This document shows, in pieces, positions 35,158-47,612 of a DNA stretch of 64,000 bases; within the stretch, counting starts at the first letter, position 1, and every line of letters starts with the position of its first letter. The translations under genes were made by a program, and so were the position numbers. The notes beneath the pieces are model-generated. The model made no database searches. It was not told the origin of the DNA and saw nothing but the letters and a program-made list of their open reading frames with translations. The DNA is from Blumeriella jaapii (taxonomy: Eukaryota > Ascomycota > Leotiomycetes > Helotiales > Drepanopezizaceae), in the NCBI GenBank assembly GCA_009599575.1, contig VWND01000073.1:186001-250000 (forward strand). Direction: 5' to 3'.

Positions 35158-37785
35158 ATGTCGCGACTTCAACCACGCCTCAAAGCCTCGGCAACCTCGA
35201 ACATCTCCTCACAATCTGTCTCTGCTACAAAAGATGCGCAGTCGAGGCCTGAGACGCCGCCCTCCCGTCCGAATGCTCGCCCTCCCTCCGTGGATCCTGT
35301 GTCGGACCGTGCCACTCTGTTCTTGATACGACGAACATTGTGTCCACAGCTGGGGGAGAAGGGTCGAAACACCCCCGCGCCCATAGACCAGCTGCTGCCG
35401 CCTCTGACGAGCAGCAATGAAGTCGATTTGCAGCTATATGCTTTCATATCTATCATAATCCGGGAGTTTGTGCAAACGTGGTACTCCAAGATCACCCCGG
35501 ATCAAGTGTTCGTGGAGGAGGTGGTGAAGATCATAGCTCATTGCACCAGAGCTCTGGAGCAGAGGTTGCGAGAGGTTGATCTAGAAAGCCTGCTTTTGGA
35601 TGAGCTGCCAGAGTTGTTAGAGTGTCATGTGCGAGGTACTTGGATCCGGGTCGAATTGTTGTTCAGCTGCTGATGCACACCATAGCATGCCGGGTTTCAC
35701 GCGAATGTCTACACCCGAGCCCAGCCGAGTCGAACCCGCGCGAGACATATCACTCAATGTGGCCCTTCCCCGCCCTGTCCCCCGTCCCTGATGGCGAGTC
35801 AAATGCTCTGATACAGATGCAGAACGAGTCCGCATACCGTCAACTACTGGTACAGGGAGTTTTGGCTGTACTGCTGCCCACGGAAGACCTGGAAAATGGC
35901 TGCTTGACTAGCCTCGTTGGACAGATCTTTTCCGAGATGATCTTGGGCAATGGTATTGGTGGAAAGCCTCGGAGCCTTGGCTGCTCTGGGAAGGCATCAC
36001 GAATATCGCGGAGGTTATAAAGACTCACCTTCCGAAATCGAGGGCACAGGTCCGTGTTCAGAGATCAAATTCGGATCTTGTGGGCTCCAACCTGCCTGGT
36101 TTTGCTGGGAAAGGTACGAAGCAGTGGGAACTACGCCGCTCTCTACAAAGAATGTTCTGGCTTGTGCTTCAATACGGGTTCGTCGCTTTTACAGCGACTC
36201 GCTTCTTTGTCCTTACTCTGACCACGGCATCCTCGTTGCCCTCTCGCATCGCACCTACGAAGAAGATTTCTGGCTCGACTTTGGCGAATAAGCACGATGA
36301 AGCCGGTTCAGTCAGTTCCGACACTTCTTCAACAGCTTCATCAAAACGACAGGTGACATTCAAACAGCCCATTCTTGCAATGAAGATTTGGTCTTGTGCC
36401 TCTAGTCTTCTGGATCTAGAAGCTCGCATGCCTTGGCTCAGCGGCACCGCTTCTCTCCTTCAATGGGCTGCCATTGCCGGGCCTGGAGGAATCGGCAATA
36501 CGGACGGCATGGTTGACAAGTGAGTGCAACATCTCCCAACATCTTGCTTTCCCGCTCTCGTATTCCCCATGTCACACCGCATGAGATTTCGATCACTTGA
36601 CCATTATCGTCCCAGTAAGAATACAGGACACGAAGCTTTGAGTTTGATATTCAAGCTCCCCAGTTCTTACTGTCGCTTTGCATGCCATCCATGTCTGCGT
36701 TTGCTGAAGCGAGAAGACGGCACGTCTGTCATGACATTATTTCCGCCCATTCCACATCGAGTACTCATTGGTGCTGTGGAACGTTGTCCCTTGTCATGTC
36801 CATCAAGAGGCATGGCGTTCACTTTCGTGCAATGAGATCATGCCATACCAGCCCACCGTTACTTTTCTTCTCATCTTTCCAATTGCCGTCAATCAAGTTT
36901 TCTTCGCATCACCTCAACTTTCGGGGAGTCTTGTCCGCATGAGTTCCATTGCTACCCTTGCAGAAGAACCCACAGGCCTCGAGTCTGGAGACGAAAGCGA
37001 GGAAGCCTTACGGTCGCCCTCTTTACGCGCCCGGCGAAACTCTTACCAATGCAGCCTCTATTGGGCAGCTTCGCACTTTACCGTACTTTACCTCCCCCCT
37101 TTCCGATGAAGTGCATCCCGTCAGCCACTCGTTCTTGTCTCGCCTCATGCTCGCTGCTAGTCTGCACGCCGCCTTTTCAAGAATCACATCCGCCTGCGGC
37201 TTCATCGCGAGCCCCGTGTTTTTGATTGATTTGTTCTCCCCCATGGTGGCTCTCGCGATCTTGTACCGGCGACCGTCGCATACATACAACCCAGCCCCTA
37301 TGCTCATTCTTCACACGTCTTCCAACTCTCCTGCGTAGTGAACCCACGCCGCGGGGCGGATGTCCTCCGCCCGTCCATTGGCTAACACCCAGCTTCCTCT
37401 CAGAATCCTCTCTCATGCGATCCAGACGCACGTGCTCGATCCGACCCTATTACCACAGCTCCTCCGCTCCGCACGCGCTGCCATCTTCCCCAACAACAGC
37501 CTCGCGCCGCCACGACTCGTCCCGTCCCGCCCGGAGCAACTGCTCATTCGTCGCCGATGCGCCGAGACACTCCTCTCGCTCGTGCCGGCCCAGATGCAGG
37601 ATGTCTACTTCGGGCCGGGCACGGAGCGCCGGCGCCGGGAAGTCGAGGAGGTGCTGAACGTGTTCGATGACGGCTATTGCAACAAGCACCTGCTGTACGC
37701 GGTCGTCGAACTGGTTCTGCTGCGGCTGATGCCCGAGATTGGGGAGAAAGGCGTCGAGGACCTGCTCGAGGAGAGACTTAATTAG
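35158..37785 (+). CDS. PXA-domain protein, with one-base frame break and 884-nt intron
   Basis: Fungal protein with a PX-associated (PXA) domain, a helical module found in sorting nexins and endosomal or ER membrane regulators. Exons: 35158-35635, 35686-36519, 37404-37785. Conserved segments include SKITPDQVFVEEVVKIIAHC, SMWPFPALSPVP, TEDLENGCL and the C-terminal TLLPQLLRSARAA block. The first intron is 50 nt. At about 35966 the frame must shift: GGKP... reads into noise, while the frame two bases ahead gives SEPWLLWEGITNIAEV and stays open to 36519, as if one G were lost from AAGGCC. The second intron would be 884 nt, far longer than others here, because VDK before it and ILSHAIQTH after it are contiguous in the family. 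The product is about 560 residues if the frame is restored. Neither catalytic sites nor a PX domain is seen. Confidence 0.8.
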
Positions 37786-38831
37786 CGTTGACGTGGCGGA
37801 ATGCAGAATGTAACGATCCTTGTTTTCACGGTGCATCTGGTGTGGCCAGTGAGACGAAGAGGGTCTGTCGAGAAGGGCCTCCCAAACCCGTCAGAGGGGG
37901 CCGCCTTATATTGAAGTCGACTAAGAACATCTGGCGCAGACCCAGGCCGACCGAGCCAACCGGTCTCTCTGTCCGTCCTGTCCACCTCCCCCCCTCCTCC
38001 CCTCCCCTATCAGACCGAACCTTCCATTGGCAGTCCAGCTCCTCCTATCTCGCGATCCACGTCTTCCGTGCCCAAGCAGGCCCAAACCCATATACAACCA
38101 CGGGAACAACAAGGAGGGCCCAATCCTCCTCCCATCCAGTTCCTCCGAGCACGTGTAGCAGCAGCCCTTGAATGAACCGAGCCGGACCTAGGCATGATGC
38201 TTCTTGTCCTAGCTCCTCAGAAGTGAAGAAGAAAAGAAAAAAGAAGAAGAAAAACAAAAGGGTGCGGGAAAGGGTCCGCTGGGGAAGAAGAAGAAGAAGA
38301 AGAAAAAACACCAAAAGTAGCAGACGGGGATATCGTGCGCGAAGGAGGAAAACCACATGGGTACGCATGTGTGTATAGATCGAGAGAGCTTTTTGGGGTT
38401 CGCGTGAGCGTCGAGAGTGTATCGTGATATGGATATATCCAGGGTCTCCCATTCGGTGCCGTTGTTCCTGGGTGGATGGAGTGCGCCAGCCTGCACCCCC
38501 TAGCCGAGATGTGTGCGAAGTTTGTAGGAGAGGTGTAGAAGACGATCAAATAAGGACATGGGTGTGAATCGAATTTATTTAACGTGGCCTGCGCGGCGGA
38601 TGCCATGGAAGAAAAGAAAGAGGACCCGCTGATCGTGCTAATATCGCCGATGTGTACAGTGGGAGCCGAAGAAGGAGATGGAGAAGAAAAAAACCAACGC
38701 CGGGAATATTGCTTGGTTTGTAAAGACAGAGCCGAATGGGATGGATTGCAGTTGCGCTCTTCCAGATTTACAGTGAGTGGGTGTGCAAAGGCGGTAATTG
38801 TTTCGGTGTAGTTAACAGCCGTGCGCGGAGA
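37786..38831. other. Convergent intergenic between PXA and CENP-B-type genes
   Basis: About 1 kb with GAA/AAG-rich purine tracts (38219-38256 and 38283-38310), which give hydrophobic false frames on the minus strand. No gene supported. Confidence 0.6.
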
Positions 38832-40700
38832 TTACTCCGTTTTCGACGTCGTGAGCTCATAGTCTTGTTCTACGATTCGGTCGAGGCCTCCCGGGAGACT
38901 CCCGTTGGGCTGGAGTCGCAGCCGTTCGGTTAGCTTCAGCACGGCTAGGTACTCATCTCGATCGACGAGGCCGCTGGGAGCTTGACTAATGAAGTTGAGC
39001 AGCGTATCAAGAGCCCGTCGGGCGTCGTCTTGAGTTGGAGAGCCCGGTGCCGATGAGCCATGCGGGGATTGAAATCCGGTGATTGGAGTTCCTGCTTGGG
39101 GAGGTGCCATCGAGCCGTTGCTGCTGCTGTGATGCAAGGCGTGTAGAGGAGACGAGGAGATTGCGGAGTCCATTCCAAAATGGGGGGGGATCTCGTGAAT
39201 GGGGGAGTCCAGAGCTGATGACGGCGATGTCACCGGAAGGTTGTACTTCGGAGTTAGGGGCTCGTTCTCCTGAGAAAACGCAAAGGGCAGGTCGAGACTG
39301 AGCATAGGAAATGTCTGGCTGCGTGGCCGCTGGAATCCATTCCCAGGTGGTAGTGGCAGATGAGATTGCTGCGACGGCAACCAAGAGCCACCTTGGTCGG
39401 GAGAGAACGTGAAAGGGCTTGTAGGGCTTGTAGGTCCTCCGGAGAATGGCGAAGGGATAGTGTCTGTGAACGCGCCTGATAACGACGTTGTACTCTGAGA
39501 GTTGGTGTGCCTGTACTCCTCATTTTCCTGGGCAAAGTATTCATTCAGATGATCGGAGTTCAGGTCTTCCTCGCTCCGCTTTGCAGACAATGGGGACGGT
39601 GACGTGAAGCCATTCGGTGACTTGGGGGACGTTCCACTCGGCGTTTGTGAGGCGGACGATGGCCCAGCTGACTCCTGATTCAACGAGTCCCCAGTAGGGA
39701 TGTTGGTCTCTGAAGCTCTCCTGGTCAACCTGGCGCCTCCCAGCTTATTCTTCTGCTTGAACTTTTCGAGCCACATCGAACTAGTTGTCTTCAGATGGCT
39801 GTCTGAGTTGGGGTGAATGTTAGCGGCAAAGTAGCGAGCCTTCTGTTTGATGTCTTCGTCCGTCAATATCTGGCCCTGCTGCTGGGATCTTCTGACCCAG
39901 CTAGAGAGCGTCCTTTCAATGTCCGGAAATTTGTTCCCCTTGGCGCGCTTGACTGGTGACAAGCTTCGGTCATCTGGGAACAAGAATTTCTCTTTTTGCC
40001 GGAGGACTTTCGAAACCGTACTAACAACGTACGTTTAGTTAATGCCAAATGTAGTTCTACACAGATCGTACCTTCTCTCAACACCAAACATGGCTAAAAC
40101 AAGTCAGCTAGGTCCCCATAGCGAGTATCTTGATGTGACAAGGTTTTTTGGCAACAAGTGGGCGAGAGTTCGCCGCGATGACCGCTAGTGTAACACACCT
40201 CCGATTTCTGTCTGTTTGACAGACGGGTTCTCCTCGTGGTACTGACACATCCTCCGTCGGTCACTGTCCGTCAGAGTCTTTCGCGGAGACGGTGTGGCGT
40301 GGACCGATGGCCCTTTGGGCCCGTTCCCCTTCATGATCGGGGGGGCCGATGCAGGAACCGCAACAGGTGGGATCGGGTAGCTCGCGGGATGCGTCAACAT
40401 GCTGGGCCAGGTCGGATGGCTAGGCATGATCAGAGGTAACAACGGTTGGTGCGATGCATGAGGAGGGACATGCTGTGGCATTGGCATTCTCTGCTGGGCG
40501 AACGGGTGTTCGGGTGGTGGTCCATCTTGCTGAAATGGGTGTGTGAAAGCAAAGGCTCCATGTTCATACATGGGCGACTGGAGTTGCGAAGCCGAGTTGT
40601 AGTTTGGCGCCAGGTCCACCCAGCCCCCGCCGTGCGCGACCGCTCCTCCCTCCTCGTAGCCCGGCTGGCGGTGGTCGTGCTCCATCTTGACTTGAGCCAT
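38832..40700 (-). CDS. CENP-B-type HTH DNA-binding protein
   Basis: Likely sequence-specific nuclear DNA-binding protein. Three exons on the minus strand: 40700-40199, 40093-40072, 40020-38832, giving 570 residues. Exon 2 is only 22 nt and is supported because it joins VKQTEIGA to MFGVERSTVSKVLRQK, completing a helix-turn-helix of the Psq/CENP-B N-terminal type (about residues 147-190). A CENP-B/Tc5 second HTH follows (WVRRSQQQGQILTDEDIKQK, about 205-260). The first 140 residues are Pro/His-rich and the C-terminal half is Ser/Pro-rich, both probably disordered activation or interaction regions. No DDE transposase domain follows, so this is a domesticated regulator rather than a transposon. 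The start is the ATG at 40700. Target genes unknown. Confidence 0.8.
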
Positions 40701-41358
40701 CACCGGCTCGTTCTATTCGGGCGCGATCCGGATGCCCAGGTTGTCGGTCGCCGAAGCGCGGTGGAGCTCGTCCGTTGCGAAAGACGTCGGGTTTCGATGA
40801 TGTCTCATGCGCACACACATGTATATGGCTGCCGCCAGTTCACCGAGCCTCGCGACCCAGGCCAGGCGTGTCGGGGTCGTGTCGATGAAGCTGAGGTGGT
40901 TCCTGGCTAATGCTGTCTCTCAACAGGCATGCATGGTACAGTACTGTACAGTAGGTCGTATGCTGTCAGCGGCGGCGTCGAGAGCCGCACCCTGTTCCGA
41001 GCAGCTGCAGAAACGTTGGAGTCAGGATCTGTGGACACCACGACGATTCGATTCGCAGTCGGGCGGCAGAGGCTGTCAGCTTCCAGGCGCCCACAGCGAG
41101 TATAGCAGAAGTGCCAACATGAAGCTCGAAAGCGACGGCTGGTCTGAGTGCCGGAGGAGCACTGGGATGTATGTACTCCGTGCGACTTGGTGAACAAGGT
41201 ACAGTCCGTCCAGTACCGGGGGGGGGGGGGAGGGGCAAGATGGAGGTGCGGAGAAGGTGTGTGGCTTGACAGCACTCGTCCCGAAAGGATGCCCAGAAAA
41301 CAACGGCCCCTCGGATCGTCCAGGGTCATGAGCGCGGGTACGAGGGTAGCCGGTCTGT

Positions 41359-41476
41359 GTGTGTGTGTATCTGTCTGTGTGTGTGTGTGTGTGTCTGTCT
41401 GTGTGTGTCTGTCTGTGTGTGTCTGTCTGTGTCTGTGTCTGTGTCTATCTGTGTCTATCTGTGTCTGTGTCTGTGA
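41359..41476. repeat. GT/CTGT microsatellite
   Basis: About 120 bp of alternating GTGTGT and GTCTGTCT/CTGTGTCTAT blocks. Confidence 0.9.
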
Positions 41477-42398
41477 CCGTGTCTGTGCCGATACCTCATG
41501 CACGACGGCATGCCGTGGACCTGCCCGCCGGTCCGCGGCGACGAGACGACGGCGAAGAGGCGACGAGGCAACGAGGCGACGAGAGAGACGGCGATGGATT
41601 GGCCAGACGGTGCTCCCGCAGACCGAGGGGCGCCTTTCACCTGGCACGTCTCGCGGCACGCCACGACGAGGACCAGAGGCTCTCGAGGAGGAATCATCGA
41701 CACCTCCCATTCGCATGCATGACAGCAGCGTTCCCAGCTAGACCGAAGAGGGCACTATCACCGGTATATCGTTCATTTGACTTTCCACCCGCCGCCAATC
41801 TGGGCCAGGGGGCCGACGACTACCGTGACGGTCCCCCGTGCGACGGGCACGCCAGGTCTCGCCGTTGCAGCTCCGTCGGGAATTGATTGATCTAGGCACG
41901 CCCTCGCTCTCGGCATGTGCGCGGTGCGGTGGTGTGCGGTGGTGTATGTGCTGTATGTGCGGTATTGTAGCTTTTCGTGTGCGGTATGGTAGCTTTTCTT
42001 GTGCGGAGCCGGAGAGGTTGACGATGCGGACGTTGATATGTGCGGAGCAGGAGGCTCTCTCTCTCTCTCTCTCCCTCTCTCTCGAAGGACTCCCCGTCGT
42101 CGCCTCGGGCTGAGTGAGGCCTCGACCGCGGCATGGATGATGGTCGATGGCATGTTGATCCAGGTGCGCCCGTTGCGCCAGGCTCGAGTTTGCTCACGTC
42201 GCTCGTTGCTCCGACGCGCGTGCGCTGGACTTCCAACCCGCCGCCGTGGCTGGTGGCGGTGGCTTCGGCCGGTGGAGGTTGGGCAGCATTTCCCGCCCCG
42301 AGAAGCGCAAAGAGCCTCGCCCACCTCCTTTTCCTCGCAGCAAGACCGGACAGTTGGCTTTTGGTTTGGCCTATGGTCGTCCGACACACGAGACGTGG

Positions 42399-42865
42399 GA
42401 TGAGTATTTGAAGCACATTTTATAGCTTGGGAATTTAATTATGCCTATCCCGTTTAGTGATGAGCATCTGAAGCACCTTTTACATTGTCCTTTGCATACC
42501 TGTACAGCTTTGATGAATTTATACTATACCTATCCCGTATAATAATAATAAGCATCTGAAACACCTTTTATATAGTCCTTTGTACATACAGCTTTGATGA
42601 GTTATTTTTATGCCTATCCCGTATGATGATAAGCATCTGAAGCACATTTTATATAATACCTTCGTATACACAGCTTTGATGAGTTTTTTATTATGCCTAT
42701 CCCATCCGAAACACCTTTTATATAGTCCTTTGTATACCTAAACAGCTTTGATGAATTTATACCATGCATATCCCGATGATAAGCATCCGAAACACATTTT
42801 CTATTATCCTACTGTAGTATACACAGTATACAACCTTGAGAATTTATACTATGCCTATCCCATCC
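42399..42865. repeat. Degenerate tandem repeat, unit about 85 bp, six copies
   Basis: Copies begin near 42399, 42457, 42541, 42625, 42706 and 42776. Shared blocks in order are GATAAGCATCTGAA, ACACCTTTTATATAGTCC, ACAGCTTTGATGA and TATGCCTATCCC. Copies 1 and 5 are shortened. AT-rich, unlike its flanks. Confidence 0.85.
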
Positions 42866-44196
42866 TCATCAGCGCACACTTGCCCGATGAGCAGCGCTTC
42901 TGCAATGCCCACACGCTCTCTTATCGCTTCTTCTTCTTTTTTTTCCATCCTCATCTTTCTCTTCCTCTTTTTTTCATTCACTCGTTCATTCATTTATTCA
43001 TTCTTTCTTTCTTGCTGCATAAAACCACAGCTCCTGCACTACAGTACAATACAATCCCAAACTCCCACGCCTTCGTAAATCCGTTTCGAAGTACCGTGAA
43101 AGAAAAGGGACAAGAGTTCGAGGAGGGAGGCTCTACGTACCTAGGTATAGGTAGGTAGCTACAGAGGTATGTACGCATGATTTGGAAGAGAGGGCTTGCG
43201 ATATACCTATTTATTGATATACTGTATTGCTCCTCCGCATTGCTGAAACACACCACCTAGGTATAAATACAAGGTACTGTGCAATGCCTACAGTACAGTA
43301 AGTGCCCAGCCAGGCCGCTAAATACTGTAGGTACAGAACACGCGTATCAACGAACTATCGATGAATAGAACTCCTGTGGTGGTACTTATAGTAGAAGGCG
43401 GTACTGTACTGTGCAGTAAGACAGGACGATGCAGCAGCAGTAGTGTGTGTAGCTCGAACGACCCTGTCGTCGGAAGTTTTCCCCAACTGCCGGCTCTCTC
43501 TCTTCGAGTCGTTGTCAAGGCCGAGACGACTACCGGGATACATCAGTCTGTACAGTACAGCACCTACCTATGTATATACATACAGTACAGGTACAGTACA
43601 GTCAAGTACCTGCTGTACATACTGTACATACATACATACATACCTACATACATACCTACATACTTACATACATACTGTACACACATACTATATTTCTCTA
43701 CCGTGCTATGGTTGCCATCACATCCCATCACAGATCATTTTCCACATCCCGAGGCTCTGCATTTCCACCGGCTACAACGAGCGCTCTGTACGTGTCGCCG
43801 TCCATCAAGCAAGCCACTTCAGGCGACACTATCGCCGAGGACGATCTCCGAATGCGAAAGGGATCGGACGTACTGTGCGGTACTGTATTGGTTGTATGTA
43901 AGTGCGGTACATACATACATACCTATAGGTACCTAGGTACATACACATACAGTACCGGAGCCTGCCCATCTTCTGCTCCCTAGTCCCGGGTACGGAAGTA
44001 AGCTGGTTGGGGATCGCAGAGCGACGGGAGAAGACACCCTCCCTCCCTTGTTCTCGGTGCCCTGTCGGGGGGACATGATTGGCTTCGGGGCTGGCAGTGG
44101 CAGTATTGGATGTACAGTACTATACAGTACAGGATGTATGTACCGTTCAGGACACACACAGATACATGCACACTTACTGTGTACAAACACACAGTA

Positions 44197-44324
44197 GCAT
44201 ACTGTGTAGAAGGCATACTGTGTAGAAGGCATACTGTGTAGAAGGCATACTGTGTAGAAGGCATACTGTGTAGAAGGCATACTGTGTAGAAGGCATACTG
44301 TGTAGAAGGCATACTGTGTAGAAG
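44197..44324. repeat. Minisatellite, 8 x 16 bp
   Basis: Eight head-to-tail copies of GCATACTGTGTAGAAG over exactly 128 bp. Because 16 is not a multiple of three, all minus-strand frames stay open and give a repeating Ser-Thr-Gln-Tyr false protein. Confidence 0.95.
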
Positions 44325-44666
44325 ACGTGCGGCCCCCGATGGCCCCAGGTGGCTCTAGTACAGTACAGCACAGTACATACATACATACACACATACCTAC
44401 CTACCTACATACAGTAAGTACCTTAGGCACAGCGACCCGACCGACGACCGACACAAAGAAGTCTACAGTAGAGGATCCACACGCGCAGTCCCTGCAGCGG
44501 CGCCGTCAGCCTCGTGGGGAGGCGTGATGCCGCGACGCAGCGACGCCGTCTCCGTCTCGCGTCTCACCACGAAGAAGAAGAAGAAGAAGAAGAACCAGCG
44601 CCGCCATGCCGGCCGGCTCTGGGGAGCATCCGAGCGTCTCGCGTTCCCAGACAGACAAGACAGACC

Positions 44667-44691
44667 TACAGTACAGTACAGTACAGTACAG
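44667..44691. repeat. TACAG pentamer run
   Basis: Five tandem perfect TACAG units; clearest example of the dispersed family. Confidence 0.9.
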
Positions 44692-45839
44692 TGAGCGCAA
44701 AAGATCGCAGTGCCACTCGCTCGCTGCCTGCTGAACCGGTCGGGGACGGGGACGGGGACGTACCCCATGTTGCTTGTCCTTCTTCTTCTTCTTCTCCTCC
44801 TCCTTCGTCTTCATCTTCATCTTCGTCTTCCCGCGACTCGCTATCGCCTTTTCCTTTTCCTTTTCCTTTCCCTATTTCTTCAAGCCGTAGACGACGATCC
44901 AGACCGACCTCGCCAACGACACTCCGCCCACGACCACCCACCCCGCCTCGGTCCGGAGAAGGCCGCGGAAGGTTTGGAGCCTGTCGCTTTAGTGTTGCCC
45001 ATCTCAATCTCGTCAAACTCGATTGGTTAGGGAAAAATCCGATTCGGGGTGATGATCGGTGCCGGCCCTGGCCCCCATTTGACTGTCTTCTCGCTGCTTT
45101 ACTATCTATGGACGGAGGGAGGTATGCTGCTGCTGTACTGTGTACACATACAGTACTGTACGGCGAGGGCTGGGCGCCAAACGTCGGTGGGGTCAATGAA
45201 GGCCCCCCCAGTCCCATGTGAAGGCTTGTTCATCTCCAATGTCAGAACGTCGTGCAGCTGTGGTTGTTGGCCCGGTTGTGGCAGAGTCCTAACCTAACGT
45301 CTGCTTACAGTAGCGAGATGAATGTCGAATGCTGAGAGCCGACTGCTGAGAGCCGACCCCTGTTCATCAAGATTGTGTATGAGTTTCGTGAAATACTATG
45401 TACACAGTACACATAAAGCCACGGCCAGGTACCGTACAGTACCGTACGATCGCGTGGGAAACCCCTGTTCGTAATTGACAAGCAGTACACAGTAAATGGA
45501 TTCTTCTAGCTGCTTCTGCAGTCGCCATTCAGCGATTCGAGGAACATGGAATTTCCGGAAGACAACGAGGCTGGTGACACGGCCGGTGCGCCAGGTCCCC
45601 GGTGCCGTTCTCGTCGTCACCGATTCATGCATCTTCAGTAATCTTGACCGAAATGGATGCAGTCGGCTTCTGCAAAGGTGGTCAAACTATTTACATATAC
45701 CCTAGATCCGCCTCCTCTTTGATGCCACTCGGATTAGGCCATCAAGCATGGGGAACCGACTTGGGGCCGTTCTTGCCGTTCTCGGTGTGCCCGTGATGCT
45801 GGGCATCTACGCATTGGGGTCCAGGACTTCAACGGCTGC

Positions 45840-47374
45840 TCATCGTTTGACAATGGTAACTGGATTACGGTGAGCAAAGCGAAGACGCAAAGCAAAATCT
45901 GCACATCCAGAGATGGTGTCAAACATACTGATATCCTCATCGGCCAGTTCATGGCTCAGGCCAACTCGTTGCGGTTGATGTTTCACCGACTTGCCGAACA
46001 CGATGGCCACCCGGAAATGCTCGACAATCGTCTTGTGAATGGCATTGCACTGGAACGATTAGTTGCCACCTTCGGCGAGGGTTAGGATCATGCGGTGAAC
46101 ACTTACGAAGTCTTCGACCGTACACTTGGTGGAGCGTAACACCACCGGTTGTGTGTAATCGGGCAATTTTCCCTTGGGCTTCGTATACACTCTGACTAGA
46201 TTCAACTTCTCCCACCTGTATATAAGTTAGCTAGTAATGGCATGTGGGTATGTCTTCGGGGCATCGGCGTGAGAAAATCTAGTTGGACGTGAAGACCGGG
46301 TCTGAACATGCCGCAGCTTGCCTGGCAGAAAGGTTATGCGTGGAGATACTGACATTTGCTCTAGCAACTCATCAATGTTCCACCCATGCTCCGACGAGAT
46401 CGGGCACGCATTGGGTATTCTGTAGAGCAGATCCAGCTCCTCGATCGAAATGGCGTCAATCTTGTTCAGGGCATAAATAACCGGTATGTAACTTCTACTC
46501 TTTGCCTCCAAAACGTCGATGAGATCGTCAATCGTAGCATCGCAACGAATTGCAATATCTGCGGACGAAATCTTGTACTCGCCCATAACAGCTCTGATCT
46601 CATCTGCATCGATATGCGACAGCGGAACCGTGTTGGTGATGCTGATTCCGCCCTTATCCTTCTTCTTGAACACGATATTCGGCGGTTGCTTGTTGATCCG
46701 GATCCCAAACCCTTCGAGCTCCGCTTCAATAATCTTCTTGTCGGTGAGAGGCTTGTTGACGTCCAGAACGATGAAAATCAAGTGGCACGTCTTCGCCACA
46801 GCAATCACCTGTCGACCTCTTCCCTTTCCATCCTTGGCTCCCTGGATGATACCGGGCAAATCCAGCATTTGAATCTTGGCTCCGTTGTATTGCACTTGAC
46901 CCGGCACGGTCGTCAACGTCGTGAATTCGTATGCTGCAGCCTCGGAGTGTTGCCCAGTAAGCCTACTCATGAGCGTACTCTTTCCCACGGAGGGGAATCC
47001 TATGAAGCCACACTAGCGACCCCAGTTCTGGCAACGTCGAATCCGGCTCCTCCTCCTCCACCACTGGTCGTCGGTGTCAGAAGTTCCCTCTTCAGTTTGG
47101 CAAGCTTGGCTTTGAGTTGGCCCAAATGGAACGATGTTGCTTTGTTCTTCTGCGTTTTGGCCATCTGCGAATCGTCAGTGCGTGTTACTGCCGATGCGAT
47201 AGTGCTTGGTAGTCTCGAGATATCGTATTGCCATCGACTACGTTGGTGTCTTTTTCGTACTGAAAATGTATACATACTTCGGCCTCAATGTCCTTGATCT
47301 GTCGCGGGGTGTTAGCAACTGCACGGTTTGTGTGCAAGACGGGCTGCCCATACCTTGTCTACCGTCGTCGCCAT
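45840..47374 (-). CDS. rbg1: Developmentally regulated GTPase Rbg1/DRG1, one-base frame break
   Basis: Cytosolic GTPase that associates with translating ribosomes, working with a DFRP/Tma46 partner. Six exons on the minus strand: 47374-47354, 47298-47278, 47164-46354, 46215-46107, 46049-45929, 45859-45840. The two first exons are 21 nt each (MATTVDK, IKDIEAE), and the last is 20 nt and completes ITIVKR. Near 47014 the frame breaks between GVASV and [11 protein letters not shown]: the sequence has GTGGC where the family needs GTGGGC, so one G appears missing. With it, the length is 367 residues, exactly the family size. G1 GFPSVGKS, G3 LDLPG, G4 NKID and a C-terminal TGS domain ([13 protein letters not shown]) are all present. 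Conservation of everything else argues against a pseudogene. Introns are 55, 113, 138, 57 and 69 nt. Confidence 0.92.
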
Positions 47375-47612
47375 GATTGCGGATGCTTTCTAGATTGTCT
47401 AGACTTGTGGTTGGGAAGTTTGATCTGTGGTACGGCTATCAAAGCTGTATTGCGGACGACGTTCAAAATGATCCGTAGTGAAGTGTGATGTGGGTGTGGG
47501 GCAGGAATATTTTAGTGGGGTTGATGCACGGGCAGAAAAACGAGGTGTCGTTTCAATGTTCGAGATGCCTACGAAACCACTGCTTCATACAGGCTCATAC
47601 AACTTCTGTCGA
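47375..47612. promoter_or_regulatory. Shared divergent promoter of RBG1 and DFG10
   Basis: Only about 240 bp (or 180 bp if DFG10 starts at 47556) separate the two divergent starts, so both genes must share this region. No specific factor site is recognised. Confidence 0.6.

Larger units (their letters stand above)
40701..45839. other. Satellite-rich gene desert (5.1 kb)
   Basis: No gene supported despite many long false frames caused by repeats. Contents in order: TACAG palindrome (40936-40955), GT/CTGT microsatellite (41359-41476), CT run (42055-42082), ~85-bp degenerate tandem repeat (42399-42865), T/CTT-rich tract (42917-43018), TACAG and CATA/CCTA clusters (43265-43690, 43890-43960), 8 x 16-bp minisatellite (44197-44324), further TACAG and CCTA motifs (44355-44425), pure TACAG run (about 44667-44691), GAA/CTT tracts (44572-44593, 44777-44880). 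Confidence 0.65.

Noticed and set aside
40185..40703. Transposon origin of the CENP-B-type gene
   Set aside because: No terminal inverted repeats, target duplications or DDE domain were seen.
43933..44394. Minus-strand frames with a repeating 16-residue peptide
   Set aside because: Direct consequence of the 8 x 16-bp minisatellite, open in all three frames; no start context or splice support.
44510..45221. Overlapping 180-235-codon frames on both strands
   Set aside because: Both are low-complexity (GAA/CTT and GACGGG tracts), mutually exclusive and lack any domain.
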